Assembly: GCA_022013615.1 (NCBI GenBank)
Contig: JAKLQB010000413.1
Coordinates: forward strand, 1-6,080
Length of the DNA: 6,080 bases
Source: Desulfobacterales bacterium
Lineage (GTDB): Bacteria; Desulfobacterota; DSM-4660; Desulfatiglandales; Desulfatiglandaceae
Direction of reading: 5' to 3'
The notes beneath the pieces are model-generated. The model was given only the letters and a program-made list of their open reading frames with translations. It was not told the DNA's origin and searched no databases. Shown here one piece after another: positions 1-5,478 of this stretch. The first letter of the stretch is position 1. The number at the start of each line of letters is the position of its first letter. The position numbers and the translations under genes were made by a program.

Positions 1-31
1 CAATTCTCCCTAAAATACTTTTGGTTTTCAA
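1..31 (-). CDS. 5' end of an unidentified gene running off the left edge
   Basis: A near-perfect Shine-Dalgarno tract (AAAAGGAGG, minus strand, 38-46) is followed after six bases by a TTG start at 31-29. From there the frame is open to the window edge and reads M-K-T-K-S-I-L-G-R-I. The frame is closed by a TGA about 36 nt upstream, so translation must begin near here if this frame is used. A competing frame starts from a GTG at 89 behind a second AGGAGG-like tract (86-100). It is also open to the edge and reads through V-H-I-E-N-Q-K-Y-F. Ten residues are too few to name a family. The gene follows the chain-length protein and the DUF2283 gene on the same strand, so it could belong to the polysaccharide locus, but that is inference. 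Confidence 0.4.
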   Translation of the reverse strand, partial: MKTKSILGRI

Positions 32-37
32 TGTGCA

Positions 38-46
38 CCTCCTTTT
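38..46 (-). promoter_or_regulatory. Strong ribosome binding site for the edge gene
   Basis: The minus strand reads AAAAGGAGG, nearly full complementarity to the 16S 3' end, six bases before TTG at 31. This spacing is what favours the TTG start over the GTG at 37, which overlaps the tract itself. It is the strongest Shine-Dalgarno in the window; the two large genes have only weak ones. Confidence 0.55.
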
Positions 47-144
47 GTGTAATTTTTTGAATTTTCAAAGAGCGTCTAAAGAACCACACCCTCCTTTTTT
101 TGATTCTAAAATAATAGCATTTTACGGGACAGATAGAGCAGTAT

Positions 145-372
145 TTAACGTTTACTAGCGTTCAATATTGTTAGTCCGATGACAGCATCTCCCTCGTATC
201 GAATGATTACATCATCATCTGTCAGTTCGCTATCAGTAGCATGACTTGGTTTTTTGAAATTGATATATAATACGTCTGCTTCTGCGTCATAGGATGACCA
301 CAGATATTTTTGAGGAGCATGCCTAACTGCAGGAATTAGATTTAAATATTGGCTAATTGCTACTTTGGCCAT
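145..372 (-). CDS. DUF2283 family small protein
   Basis: This is a 75-residue protein of unknown function. Residues about 26-75 match the DUF2283 pattern as I know it: a YDxEADVLYINF strand near residues 28-39, a D-rich turn (TDDDVIIRYEGD, about 51-62), and the typical C-terminal ending IxxLTILNASKR. The family is small (about 60-80 residues), soluble and predicted mostly beta. It often sits beside a DUF4258 gene in loosely toxin-antitoxin-like pairs, but no DUF4258 gene is visible here. The N-terminal 25 residues are less typical and could be a short extension. The ATG is preceded by AGGA (380-383) at seven bases. The gene lies 114 bp downstream of the chain-length gene on the same strand, and nothing in it links it to polysaccharide synthesis. 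Family assignment is fairly secure; function is unknown. Confidence 0.8.
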   Translation of the reverse strand: MAKVAISQYLNLIPAVRHAPQKYLWSSYDAEADVLYINFKKPSHATDSELTDDDVIIRYEGDAVIGLTILNASKR

Positions 373-486
373 AATTGATTCCTGCAGTTGGTGGCATTTA
401 AGTTTTATCTTTCTGGGGCTCGTTGGCTATATGTGTTTTTCACGTCCGCTCACCTTGATCGCTCAAGTCCGTAGAATTCTCAGAGC

Positions 487-1734
487 TCATATTTTGGATT
501 TCCGTAATTTAGTGCTGTTGACAAGTTGCTGGTATCGTTCTTTATCCTCGATTTTGAGGCGCTGGAAATATTCCACAAAAAAGGCCAAAAAAATTGAAAG
601 AAATAGTGCTACTACGGTGGAAAGGATGACGATCAAAGCCCTTTTGGGGCTTGATTTCTTGTCAGGTGGAACGGCGCTGTCGAGTATCTGAATGGTATTA
701 ATATCCTTGGCCTCCTCAATCTTGGCCATTTCATACTGGCTGGTCACCAGCTCAAAAACTTTTTCCTGTATCTTGGCCTCGCGTATCAACCGGCCCAATT
801 GCATGCCTAAAGCCGGTAATTCATTAAACGGTATATAAAAATTTGACTCTCCCTCTACCATTCCATGTTCTTTAAGTACATTTGTACCGGGATTGCCGCC
901 TTCTATCTTTGCAAGCTGATTCTGGAGCTCGGTGATTTTGGATTTCAGCATGACCGCTTCATTTTGTCTTTCCGTGCCGAATTGCTTCAATACCTCCAGC
1001 TCTGTCTGGGCAACGATGATCTCCCCCTTGATCTTGGCCGCCCCTTCAATGGCTACCTTTGCCTGTTCTTCAATAGATACCAGCTTGTATTTTTCCTGGA
1101 ACTCTTTTAACTCTATCTCGGCCCTGGAAAGGTCATTCTTTGCCTCCTTGAGGCGCTTTTCAAGAAATATCCTTTTTCGCTGACCTTCGGTGATATTCAC
1201 AGTCCGGTTTATTCGATCAAGCGCATCCAGATAAGTATTTGCCATATCTGCTGCTCGCTTGGGTTCCTTATCTTCAACAGAGACGCTGATTATCTGGTCT
1301 TTCCGGGAAACCGCGATATTTGTTCGTTTAGCAAGATGTTTGTAAACGTCCTCCAAATATTTCTTCTCATACAGTCCCTTGAGATTGAACTCCTTGATCA
1401 GGGCGTCGGCCACAGTGCGACTTTTAAGCATTCCCACATAGAGATCAGAGGTGGTCTTTCCACTCATAAAACTGCCGGCCAGACCTCCTAATGGGCCACC
1501 TGACTGGGTTAGAAGAGTTGAAAGGCCAGAATCCGGCTCCTGTGGAGGAAGTACGCGGGCCGTGGCCGTATACATCTTTGGTAAGATGAGACTCACACCA
1601 ACAGAAAGGATGATGGCAGCGACCACAATACAGAAAATCATCCATTTGTGATTGATGAGCACCAGGAAATAGTCGATGAGGTTGATTTCATCTTCTATGT
1701 ATTCAGGTTGGGATGGCTGATCAGGTTGAGTCAT
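487..1734 (-). CDS. Wzz/GNVR-type polysaccharide chain-length determinant (PCP), no kinase domain
   Basis: This 415-residue inner-membrane protein is predicted to control polymer chain length and to partner the outer-membrane exporter encoded upstream. The N-terminal Wzz domain has a cytoplasmic start (INLIDYFLVLINHKW, about 17-31), TM1 at about 31-51, and then the typical LPKMYTATARVLPP stretch (51-64). A Gly-rich segment (79-92) and a predicted periplasmic coiled coil (about 183-280) follow. The C-terminal GNVR-like part carries ILDSAVPP...SPKR (P356, P357, P363), the proline motif preceding TM2 (about 366-389). The tail has about 26 residues with no Walker motif and no Tyr cluster, so a tyrosine-kinase domain is absent rather than fused. 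The start is fixed: an in-frame TAA lies nine bases upstream of the ATG and the next Met is within TM1. There is no clear Shine-Dalgarno; a GCGAAGCGAGC repeat-like string occupies that place. The neighbour upstream is the 930-residue exporter, 247 bp away. Confidence 0.93.
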   Translation of the reverse strand: MTQPDQPSQPEYIEDEINLIDYFLVLINHKWMIFCIVVAAIILSVGVSLILPKMYTATARVLPPQEPDSGLSTLLTQSGGPLGGLAGSFMSGKTTSDLYVGMLKSRTVADALIKEFNLKGLYEKKYLEDVYKHLAKRTNIAVSRKDQIISVSVEDKEPKRAADMANTYLDALDRINRTVNITEGQRKRIFLEKRLKEAKNDLSRAEIELKEFQEKYKLVSIEEQAKVAIEGAAKIKGEIIVAQTELEVLKQFGTERQNEAVMLKSKITELQNQLAKIEGGNPGTNVLKEHGMVEGESNFYIPFNELPALGMQLGRLIREAKIQEKVFELVTSQYEMAKIEEAKDINTIQILDSAVPPDKKSSPKRALIVILSTVVALFLSIFLAFFVEYFQRLKIEDKERYQQLVNSTKLRKSKI

Positions 1735-1761
1735 TACAAGTTAGCTCGCTTCGCTCACAAT

Positions 1762-1894
1762 TGGAATACTGGAATGCTGGAACCATGGAATAATGGGTTA
1801 GTTAGTGTTGCGTGTTGCAAGATGCGTGTTACGGGTTTAATGCGCAAGTGAATCCTATCTCGTAACTCGTAACACGAAACTCGTAACATTCCAT
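1762..1894. repeat. Simple-repeat and fold-back element in the spacer between exporter and chain-length genes
   Basis: Five 8-bp units in tandem (TGGAATAC, TGGAATGC, TGGAACCA, TGGAATAA, TGGGTTAG) occupy 1762-1801. Immediately after, 1814-1837 and 1864-1887 are inverted copies of a 24-base GTTACG-rich sequence, matching at 19 of 24 positions around a 26-base loop. ATTCCAT at 1888-1894 can also pair with ATGGAAT at 1785-1791, nesting the whole as a larger fold-back. On the minus strand it lies in the untranslated stretch between stop 1982 and start 1734. I see no open reading frame and no transposase. Similar degenerate repeats occur in other spacers of this window. Origin (MITE-like remnant, slippage-driven repeat, or RNA structure) is unresolved. 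Confidence 0.75.
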
Positions 1895-1940
1895 ACATGA
1901 GGCAAAATCACCAAATCTCAATAAATATCAATAATTTTAG

Positions 1941-1956
1941 TCCCGCCCTGGCGGGA
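1941..1956. repeat. Short GC-rich hairpin just after the exporter gene
   Basis: TCCCGC at 1941-1946 and GCGGGA at 1951-1956 form a perfect six-pair stem with a four-base loop. The hairpin starts 26 bases beyond the exporter stop codon. On the minus strand it is followed by CTAAAATTATTG, without a real T-run, so it is at best a weak terminator or a stabilising/processing hairpin. In otherwise AT-rich sequence it stands out. Confidence 0.5.
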
Positions 1957-1981
1957 TAGAAAATCCGAGACGTTTGATTAA

Positions 1982-4774
1982 CTAAAGCGCCGCAATAATT
2001 ACCCCTGCTACAACGGCGATCTGAAACATGATCTGGGTGACGTCCTTTACGACTCTCAACCAGGGATATTTTACCACCTTCTTGGGCACTATGATGGTAT
2101 CGCCGGGATCCACCTTTATGGAATAAAACCCGCCCGAGGACCACCTGTGCTTTTCAGAGTCCCAGCTTGCCATGCCGAAAAATCCCTCCTGGCTCTTGCT
2201 CAGGACCGAGCCGTTGGCCTTGACCAAATAGATCTGGCTTTTATCAGCATCATCTGTCGCCCCGCCAACCAGGTTCAGGTAGTGGCCTATGGTTTTATCT
2301 TTTTCTGCAAACAGGGCGGTCGGATTAAAGACTTCACCAAGGACGTTCACGTGATCCGGTTTACTCTTCACAATCAGGCGATCGCCAGGCCTAAGCTCAA
2401 AATTGTAATTGGAGGATGGAATTATCAGCACCTCCTCCAGCTCAATCACCATACGGCCCGTAGGTTGTGCAGTTCTCAATTTTTGCAGCAATTGTTTCTT
2501 GGCATTCAGGGTCTCCCGAAAAATGGCCGCTTCCTCCTGACTCAAAGCCGTTTCCGTGGCCTGGGCGCTGATGGTCAAAATATCATCTTCTAACCTATTT
2601 ACATAATCTGTTAAACGCTCTTTCTGGACTTGTTTGACGGATTCCCTGAGAAACACAGCTCCAAATGGATATGCCGCATCTGTGACTCCCCCTGCCCTCT
2701 CAATGACCGAACTGAGCCTTTCCCCTTCAGAGAAGGTATACTCTCCCGGGAATAGAAACTCTCCCTCTAAGTAGACTCTCTGTTCCAGGACCTTGCTGTA
2801 TTGAGGAATCTCCCGAATATACACAATGTCATCCGGCTTTAGGGGAATATTATCCTCTGATGACCCTGCCATGGCCTCTCGAATTGAAAAGTCAATTTTC
2901 AAGATATCCGTTCCTTCACTCACCGCAACCACTCTGGACACGGTTGCCTTGTCAAGATAGGCATTGCTTGTCAGGTTACCTGCCTGAAATATCAAGTCAC
3001 TTATCTTCATACCTTTGAATAGACGGTATGTCGCAGGAAACCGAACGGCTCCGCTTATACTCACTTTTGGAATCTGTTTCTTTTCCCAGATCTCGTAAAT
3101 CTGCACCCTGTCAAGGTCTTGAAGCAGGAGGTTCTGCTCCTCATCGCCTGCCAGCAGAGCGCCCAGGTTGAATTCGACGATTTCGGGATGAAGGTCCGGC
3201 GGAATCAGTCGAATGATCTCTGCCCGAGGAAGGTAGGCTTCCGCAAGAAGGTCATCATAAGATGAAATTATATCACGCAGTCTCATTCCGGATTTCAATT
3301 CATACTCGCGGGGGTATTTAACATGACCCTCAAGATAGACCACCTGGCGAACTTTCTCATGTACCGGGTAGATCTTTATTACATCTCCGTCTTTAAGTGG
3401 GGCTCTCAAGTTTTTGTCGGCAGTATCAGGAGATAAAGGGTCCAGATTAAAGCTTTTGACCACCCTTAGCTGATGTCCCTTTATTCTCTCAATAATCACA
3501 TTATTAAGATATCCGAACGGCAGCACACCCCCGGCCAGTTCAATGGCATCCCCAATGGCTTCCCCGCCTTTCATCTCGTAGATAGCCGGACGCCTCACAT
3601 TGCCTGCGACTCCCACAACAGACCCAATAACAGGTATGAAAATAGTATCTCCTGTCTGGAGCCGTATGTCATTATTCTTCATGCCCTTGATAAAAAACTC
3701 ATACAAATCAAGTGTGGTGACGTGTTTTCCGTTTCTGAGGACCTTTACGTTTCTCAGGCTGCCGTTCTTACTGGGCCCTCCGGCAGCATAGAGGGTGGAG
3801 ATCACGGTTGAAAGGGAACTTAACGAATAGGTGCCAGGGTTATTTGCCTCGCCTACAAGGAATATATCTATGGTTCGCAGACGCCCCATGGTAACGCTCA
3901 TTTCAAAATCGGGATAATATTCCTTGAACTTTCGAAACAAAAACCGCTTTAGCTCGTCAAAAGACAGGCCACTGACGTCCAAAGTTCCCAGGTTTGGAAC
4001 AATGATTGAGCCATCCCGTGTGACTGATACACTATAAGATTTTTCTGCCCTCCCCCAGAGATGGATAGTAAAGTTATCTCCCGGTCCAATAATGTACCCG
4101 GCTCCCACAGGCACATTAGTTATGGGTGTAAAGGTCGATATATCTTTGGAAAAAAAATCATACCCATACTGATTCAGATCGCGGGATATATCTGTAGGAA
4201 ACTGGCCGGACAGGATTCTTTCTATACGAGAAGGAGGCTCAGGCTTCTCAGCAGGCTTCCCTTCCTCCTCCAGGGTAGGAGGACCAATTTTTTTATCCCT
4301 GATAATTGAAGCAAGGTCGGGGTACTTCTGTAGCCATTCCCTTTTTTCTGTATCAGTCAGGCCTTCAAATAGAAATATCTTGTCAGTTTTGCTGAGGTTA
4401 ATAAACAGCGATTCTCTATCAGCTTCACTAAGGTTATTAAAGATTTCCTGTTTGTCAGCATCTTCGAGGCTAATAAACAGCTCTTTTCTATCGGCTTCAC
4501 TGAGATTGGTGAAAAGTTTTTCTCTATCAGACTCACTGAGGCTTTCAAAAACTGCCTTTTTTTCATTTTCACTGAGGTTGCTGAAAAATCTCTTTTTCTC
4601 TTCAAGGCTGAGGAGCAAAAAGTCCTTGACGGCCTCGCTCTTTTTGAACTCGCTACGAGAAGAGACGGGGGCGCTTTGGGTTTGCGCCTTAACATACCCC
4701 GGAGAACCCCATAAAACTGCAAAAAGGGAAACAAGTATCAAGAAGATGCCTGGGGATATTGAATGATTTTTCAT
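1982..4774 (-). CDS. Large SLBB-repeat polysaccharide export protein (Wza/KpsD/OtnA-like) with N-terminal 12-residue repeats
   Basis: This 930-residue protein is predicted to be the periplasmic/outer-membrane channel for an extracellular or capsular polysaccharide. It has a signal peptide at about 1-30 (cleavage near V-K-A/Q), with no lipobox and no cysteine that I can see in the whole protein. Eight tandem 12-residue repeats occupy 55-150, then a charged linker. The poly-export domain (about 222-300) includes GYIIGPGD at 226-233. Six SLBB-type units follow at about 303-381, 385-470, 477-560, 570-653, 665-803 and 808-897, most opening with a xxGxVxxPxxY-like strand and ending in a xxGDxIxIP-like strand. 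The fifth contains a helical insertion (about 712-775). The C-terminal YPWLRVVKD plus hydrophobic 913-930 resembles the membrane-spanning helix of Wza. E. coli Wza is under 400 residues, so this is a long form. The start is fixed by an in-frame TGA 33 bases upstream; the Shine-Dalgarno is weak (AGGG, 4784-4787). It precedes the Wzz-like gene, its expected partner. Confidence 0.93.
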   Translation of the reverse strand: MKNHSISPGIFLILVSLFAVLWGSPGYVKAQTQSAPVSSRSEFKKSEAVKDFLLLSLEEKKRFFSNLSENEKKAVFESLSESDREKLFTNLSEADRKELFISLEDADKQEIFNNLSEADRESLFINLSKTDKIFLFEGLTDTEKREWLQKYPDLASIIRDKKIGPPTLEEEGKPAEKPEPPSRIERILSGQFPTDISRDLNQYGYDFFSKDISTFTPITNVPVGAGYIIGPGDNFTIHLWGRAEKSYSVSVTRDGSIIVPNLGTLDVSGLSFDELKRFLFRKFKEYYPDFEMSVTMGRLRTIDIFLVGEANNPGTYSLSSLSTVISTLYAAGGPSKNGSLRNVKVLRNGKHVTTLDLYEFFIKGMKNNDIRLQTGDTIFIPVIGSVVGVAGNVRRPAIYEMKGGEAIGDAIELAGGVLPFGYLNNVIIERIKGHQLRVVKSFNLDPLSPDTADKNLRAPLKDGDVIKIYPVHEKVRQVVYLEGHVKYPREYELKSGMRLRDIISSYDDLLAEAYLPRAEIIRLIPPDLHPEIVEFNLGALLAGDEEQNLLLQDLDRVQIYEIWEKKQIPKVSISGAVRFPATYRLFKGMKISDLIFQAGNLTSNAYLDKATVSRVVAVSEGTDILKIDFSIREAMAGSSEDNIPLKPDDIVYIREIPQYSKVLEQRVYLEGEFLFPGEYTFSEGERLSSVIERAGGVTDAAYPFGAVFLRESVKQVQKERLTDYVNRLEDDILTISAQATETALSQEEAAIFRETLNAKKQLLQKLRTAQPTGRMVIELEEVLIIPSSNYNFELRPGDRLIVKSKPDHVNVLGEVFNPTALFAEKDKTIGHYLNLVGGATDDADKSQIYLVKANGSVLSKSQEGFFGMASWDSEKHRWSSGGFYSIKVDPGDTIIVPKKVVKYPWLRVVKDVTQIMFQIAVVAGVIIAAL
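4325..4612 (-). repeat. Eight 36-bp coding repeats (12-residue units) in the exporter N-terminus
   Basis: Units begin at codons 55, 67, 79, 91, 103, 115, 127 and 139 of the exporter, spaced exactly 12 residues. The consensus is L-S-E-A-D-R-E-x-L-F-x-N. On the plus strand the phase marker CTGAGG, or a close variant, recurs every 36 bases at 4356, 4392, 4428, 4464, 4500, 4536, 4572 and 4608. Protein pattern is better kept than nucleotides, so the array is old and under selection rather than a fresh slippage product. Each unit looks like a helix cap (S-E-A-D) plus a short amphipathic helix. This recalls the short-helix superhelix of MgtE N-terminal domains (LxPEERxxLFxxL style). Confidence 0.88.
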
Positions 4775-4803
4775 GATTCTAAGCCCTATTTTTTTGGTAA
4801 TAG

Positions 4804-4831
4804 TTCACCGCAAAGGCGCACAAAGTACGCC
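4804..4831. repeat. CACCGCAAAGGCGCAC-type repeat forming a leader hairpin
   Basis: GGCGCAC (4815-4821) and GTACGCC (4825-4831) pair over seven positions, including one G-T, around a three-base loop. The hairpin lies about 40 bases upstream of the exporter ATG, probably within the leader RNA. The preceding TTCACCGCAAAG matches, from memory, a common dispersed intergenic repeat style in environmental bacteria. On the plus strand it is followed by TTTT, but no plus-strand gene needs terminating. Confidence 0.45.
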
Positions 4832-4951
4832 TTTTCACAGCTCCGCCCCGTCGGTTACAATAAATCGATAAGCCCAACATTTTGATATTCCTATATTAAT
4901 CGTTAAGTAAATGTTTTTCGTGAGATATTCCGAAATCGTGATGTCTTTAGT

Positions 4952-4967
4952 GGCAAATGCTTATCCA
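4952..4967 (-). promoter_or_regulatory. Weak sigma-54-like promoter candidate for the exporter gene
   Basis: The minus strand reads TGGATAAGCATTTGCC: a GG and a GC separated by exactly ten bases, with TGG and TTGC boxes as in RpoN -24/-12 elements. The CAC after TGG is missing and the base after TTGC is C, so the match is partial. It lies about 180 bases before the ATG and downstream of the terminator-like hairpin, a sensible place for a new promoter. I found no good sigma-70 alternative by eye. Confidence 0.22.
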
Positions 4968-5046
4968 GGCAGGGCAATTCTTGCTTAGGGGGGGTAGAAG
5001 TTTTGTGGTTCAGCATCAACACGTTTAGCTGGCAGTAGCCTCAATC

Positions 5047-5092
5047 AAAAAAATACCCGGCTATGACCGCCACACATGGCGGACTGTCGGGC
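5047..5092 (-). terminator. Intrinsic terminator or attenuator between the Gly-tail gene and the exporter gene
   Basis: Reading the minus strand, GCCCG (5092-5088) pairs with CGGGT (5059-5055), and an inner perfect stem CCGCCA/TGGCGG (5082-5077 with 5072-5067) has a four-base loop. One A and seven T residues (5053-5047) follow directly. That is the layout of a Rho-independent terminator, with an asymmetric internal loop. It sits about 390 bases after the Gly-tail stop and about 270 bases before the exporter start. It could end the first transcript or act as an attenuator in a long leader. Confidence 0.55.
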
Positions 5093-5221
5093 ACATCGTA
5101 TGCGTTCACGGGTTCAGAGTTCAAAGGTTTAACGTTTCTTTTTTGGTAAAGCCTGATGGAATAAATGAGTCTCGGCGGAACTCTCAATCGAATTATTCCG
5201 CCATTTTGCGTATGAATCAAC

Positions 5222-5245
5222 CTGCTGTGCCATCTGCTGTGCCAT
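5222..5245. repeat. Two-copy 12-bp tandem repeat
   Basis: CTGCTGTGCCAT occurs twice without a gap at 5222-5233 and 5234-5245. On the minus strand each unit reads ATGGCACAGCAG, which looks like a sigma-54 -24 box (TGGCAC), but no TTGC stands at the right distance in either copy. It may be a binding-site pair or simple slippage. Confidence 0.6.
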
Positions 5246-5336
5246 AAATTTGTTTTTTCAACCCAAAGTCGCAACCAAAATTCATGGCTGACGTATCAAC
5301 GGTTGAGATTTGCATTGAACTTCGAATCTCTCGTAT

Positions 5337-5366
5337 GTGACTCCGCAAGGCCAGTGTCACTTTTTT
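5337..5366 (+). terminator. Weak plus-strand hairpin followed by T6
   Basis: GTGAC (5337-5341) and GTCAC (5356-5360) pair with a 14-base loop, followed directly by TTTTTT (5361-5366). Only five pairs form and no plus-strand gene precedes it. An overlapping alternative stem, GCCAGT/ACTGGC (5350-5355 with 5373-5378), competes. It could also be part of a structured RNA on either strand. Confidence 0.2.
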
Positions 5367-5478
5367 GATCAAACTGGCAACTTCGGTGGCCAGAGGCGGC
5401 GCTGAACCCTGAACATTTAACCCCGTGAACGGCTACTGCACATCTTCAGTCTATTACCCCTTATCGAGCCCCCCGATC

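Larger units (their letters stand above)
5103..5431. repeat. Widely spaced inverted repeat, CGTTCACGGG arms
   Basis: CGTTCACGGG at 5103-5112 is perfectly complementary to CCCGTGAACG at 5422-5431, and both continue into degenerate GGTTCA/GTTCA strings (5111-5134; 5401-5420). The arms are about 310 bases apart and bracket the terminator and the 12-bp tandem repeat. TTCA/GGGTTCA strings of this type are another simple-repeat family, different from those in the other spacers. There is no sign of a coding mobile element between the arms. Confidence 0.45.
4775..5478. other. 704-bp non-coding gap upstream of the exporter gene
   Basis: No convincing gene is present. The stretch holds a leader hairpin (4804-4831), a weak sigma-54-like site (4952-4967), a terminator-like hairpin with a T-run (5047-5092), an inverted CGTTCACGGG pair (5103-5112 and 5422-5431), a 12-bp tandem repeat (5222-5245) and a plus-strand hairpin followed by T6 (5337-5366). 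The only sizeable open frame (5041-5274, minus) has no family resemblance and ends inside the terminator. I could not recognise a known riboswitch or small RNA. Confidence 0.6.

Noticed and set aside
365..691. 108-residue plus-strand ORF
   Set aside because: Overlaps the well-supported C-terminus of the Wzz-like gene and the DUF2283 start on the other strand, with no recognisable domain.
1941..1956. Hairpin after the exporter as a full intrinsic terminator
   Set aside because: Good stem but no T-run on the minus strand (CTAAAATTATTG follows), so it is listed only as a hairpin.
2147..2593. 148-residue plus-strand ORF
   Set aside because: Lies fully inside the SLBB exporter on the opposite strand; no domain and no ribosome site.
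4325..4612. 36-bp periodicity considered as a CRISPR array
   Set aside because: There is no alternation of constant repeats and unique spacers; each 36-bp unit is divergent DNA coding for a conserved 12-residue pattern within one long open frame.
4380..4766. Repetitive plus-strand ORF rich in Ser/Leu/Arg
   Set aside because: Complement of the 12-residue repeat array; the periodicity is inherited from the real minus-strand gene.
5222..5245. ATGGCACAGCAG repeats as sigma-54 promoters
   Set aside because: The TGGCAC half is perfect but the position for TTGC reads ATGG in one copy and GTTG, one base out of register, in the other.
5041..5274. 77-residue minus-strand ORF in the gap
   Set aside because: No family resemblance, composition rich in Arg and Pro without domain pattern, crosses the 12-bp tandem repeat and the CGTTCACGGG arm, and its last codons are the terminator T-run. 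No good ribosome site at its start.
5364..5373. TTTGATCAAA palindrome as an FNR/CRP-type operator
   Set aside because: The half-sites touch; FNR and CRP sites need a gap between halves, and a 10-bp AT-rich palindrome is likely by chance.
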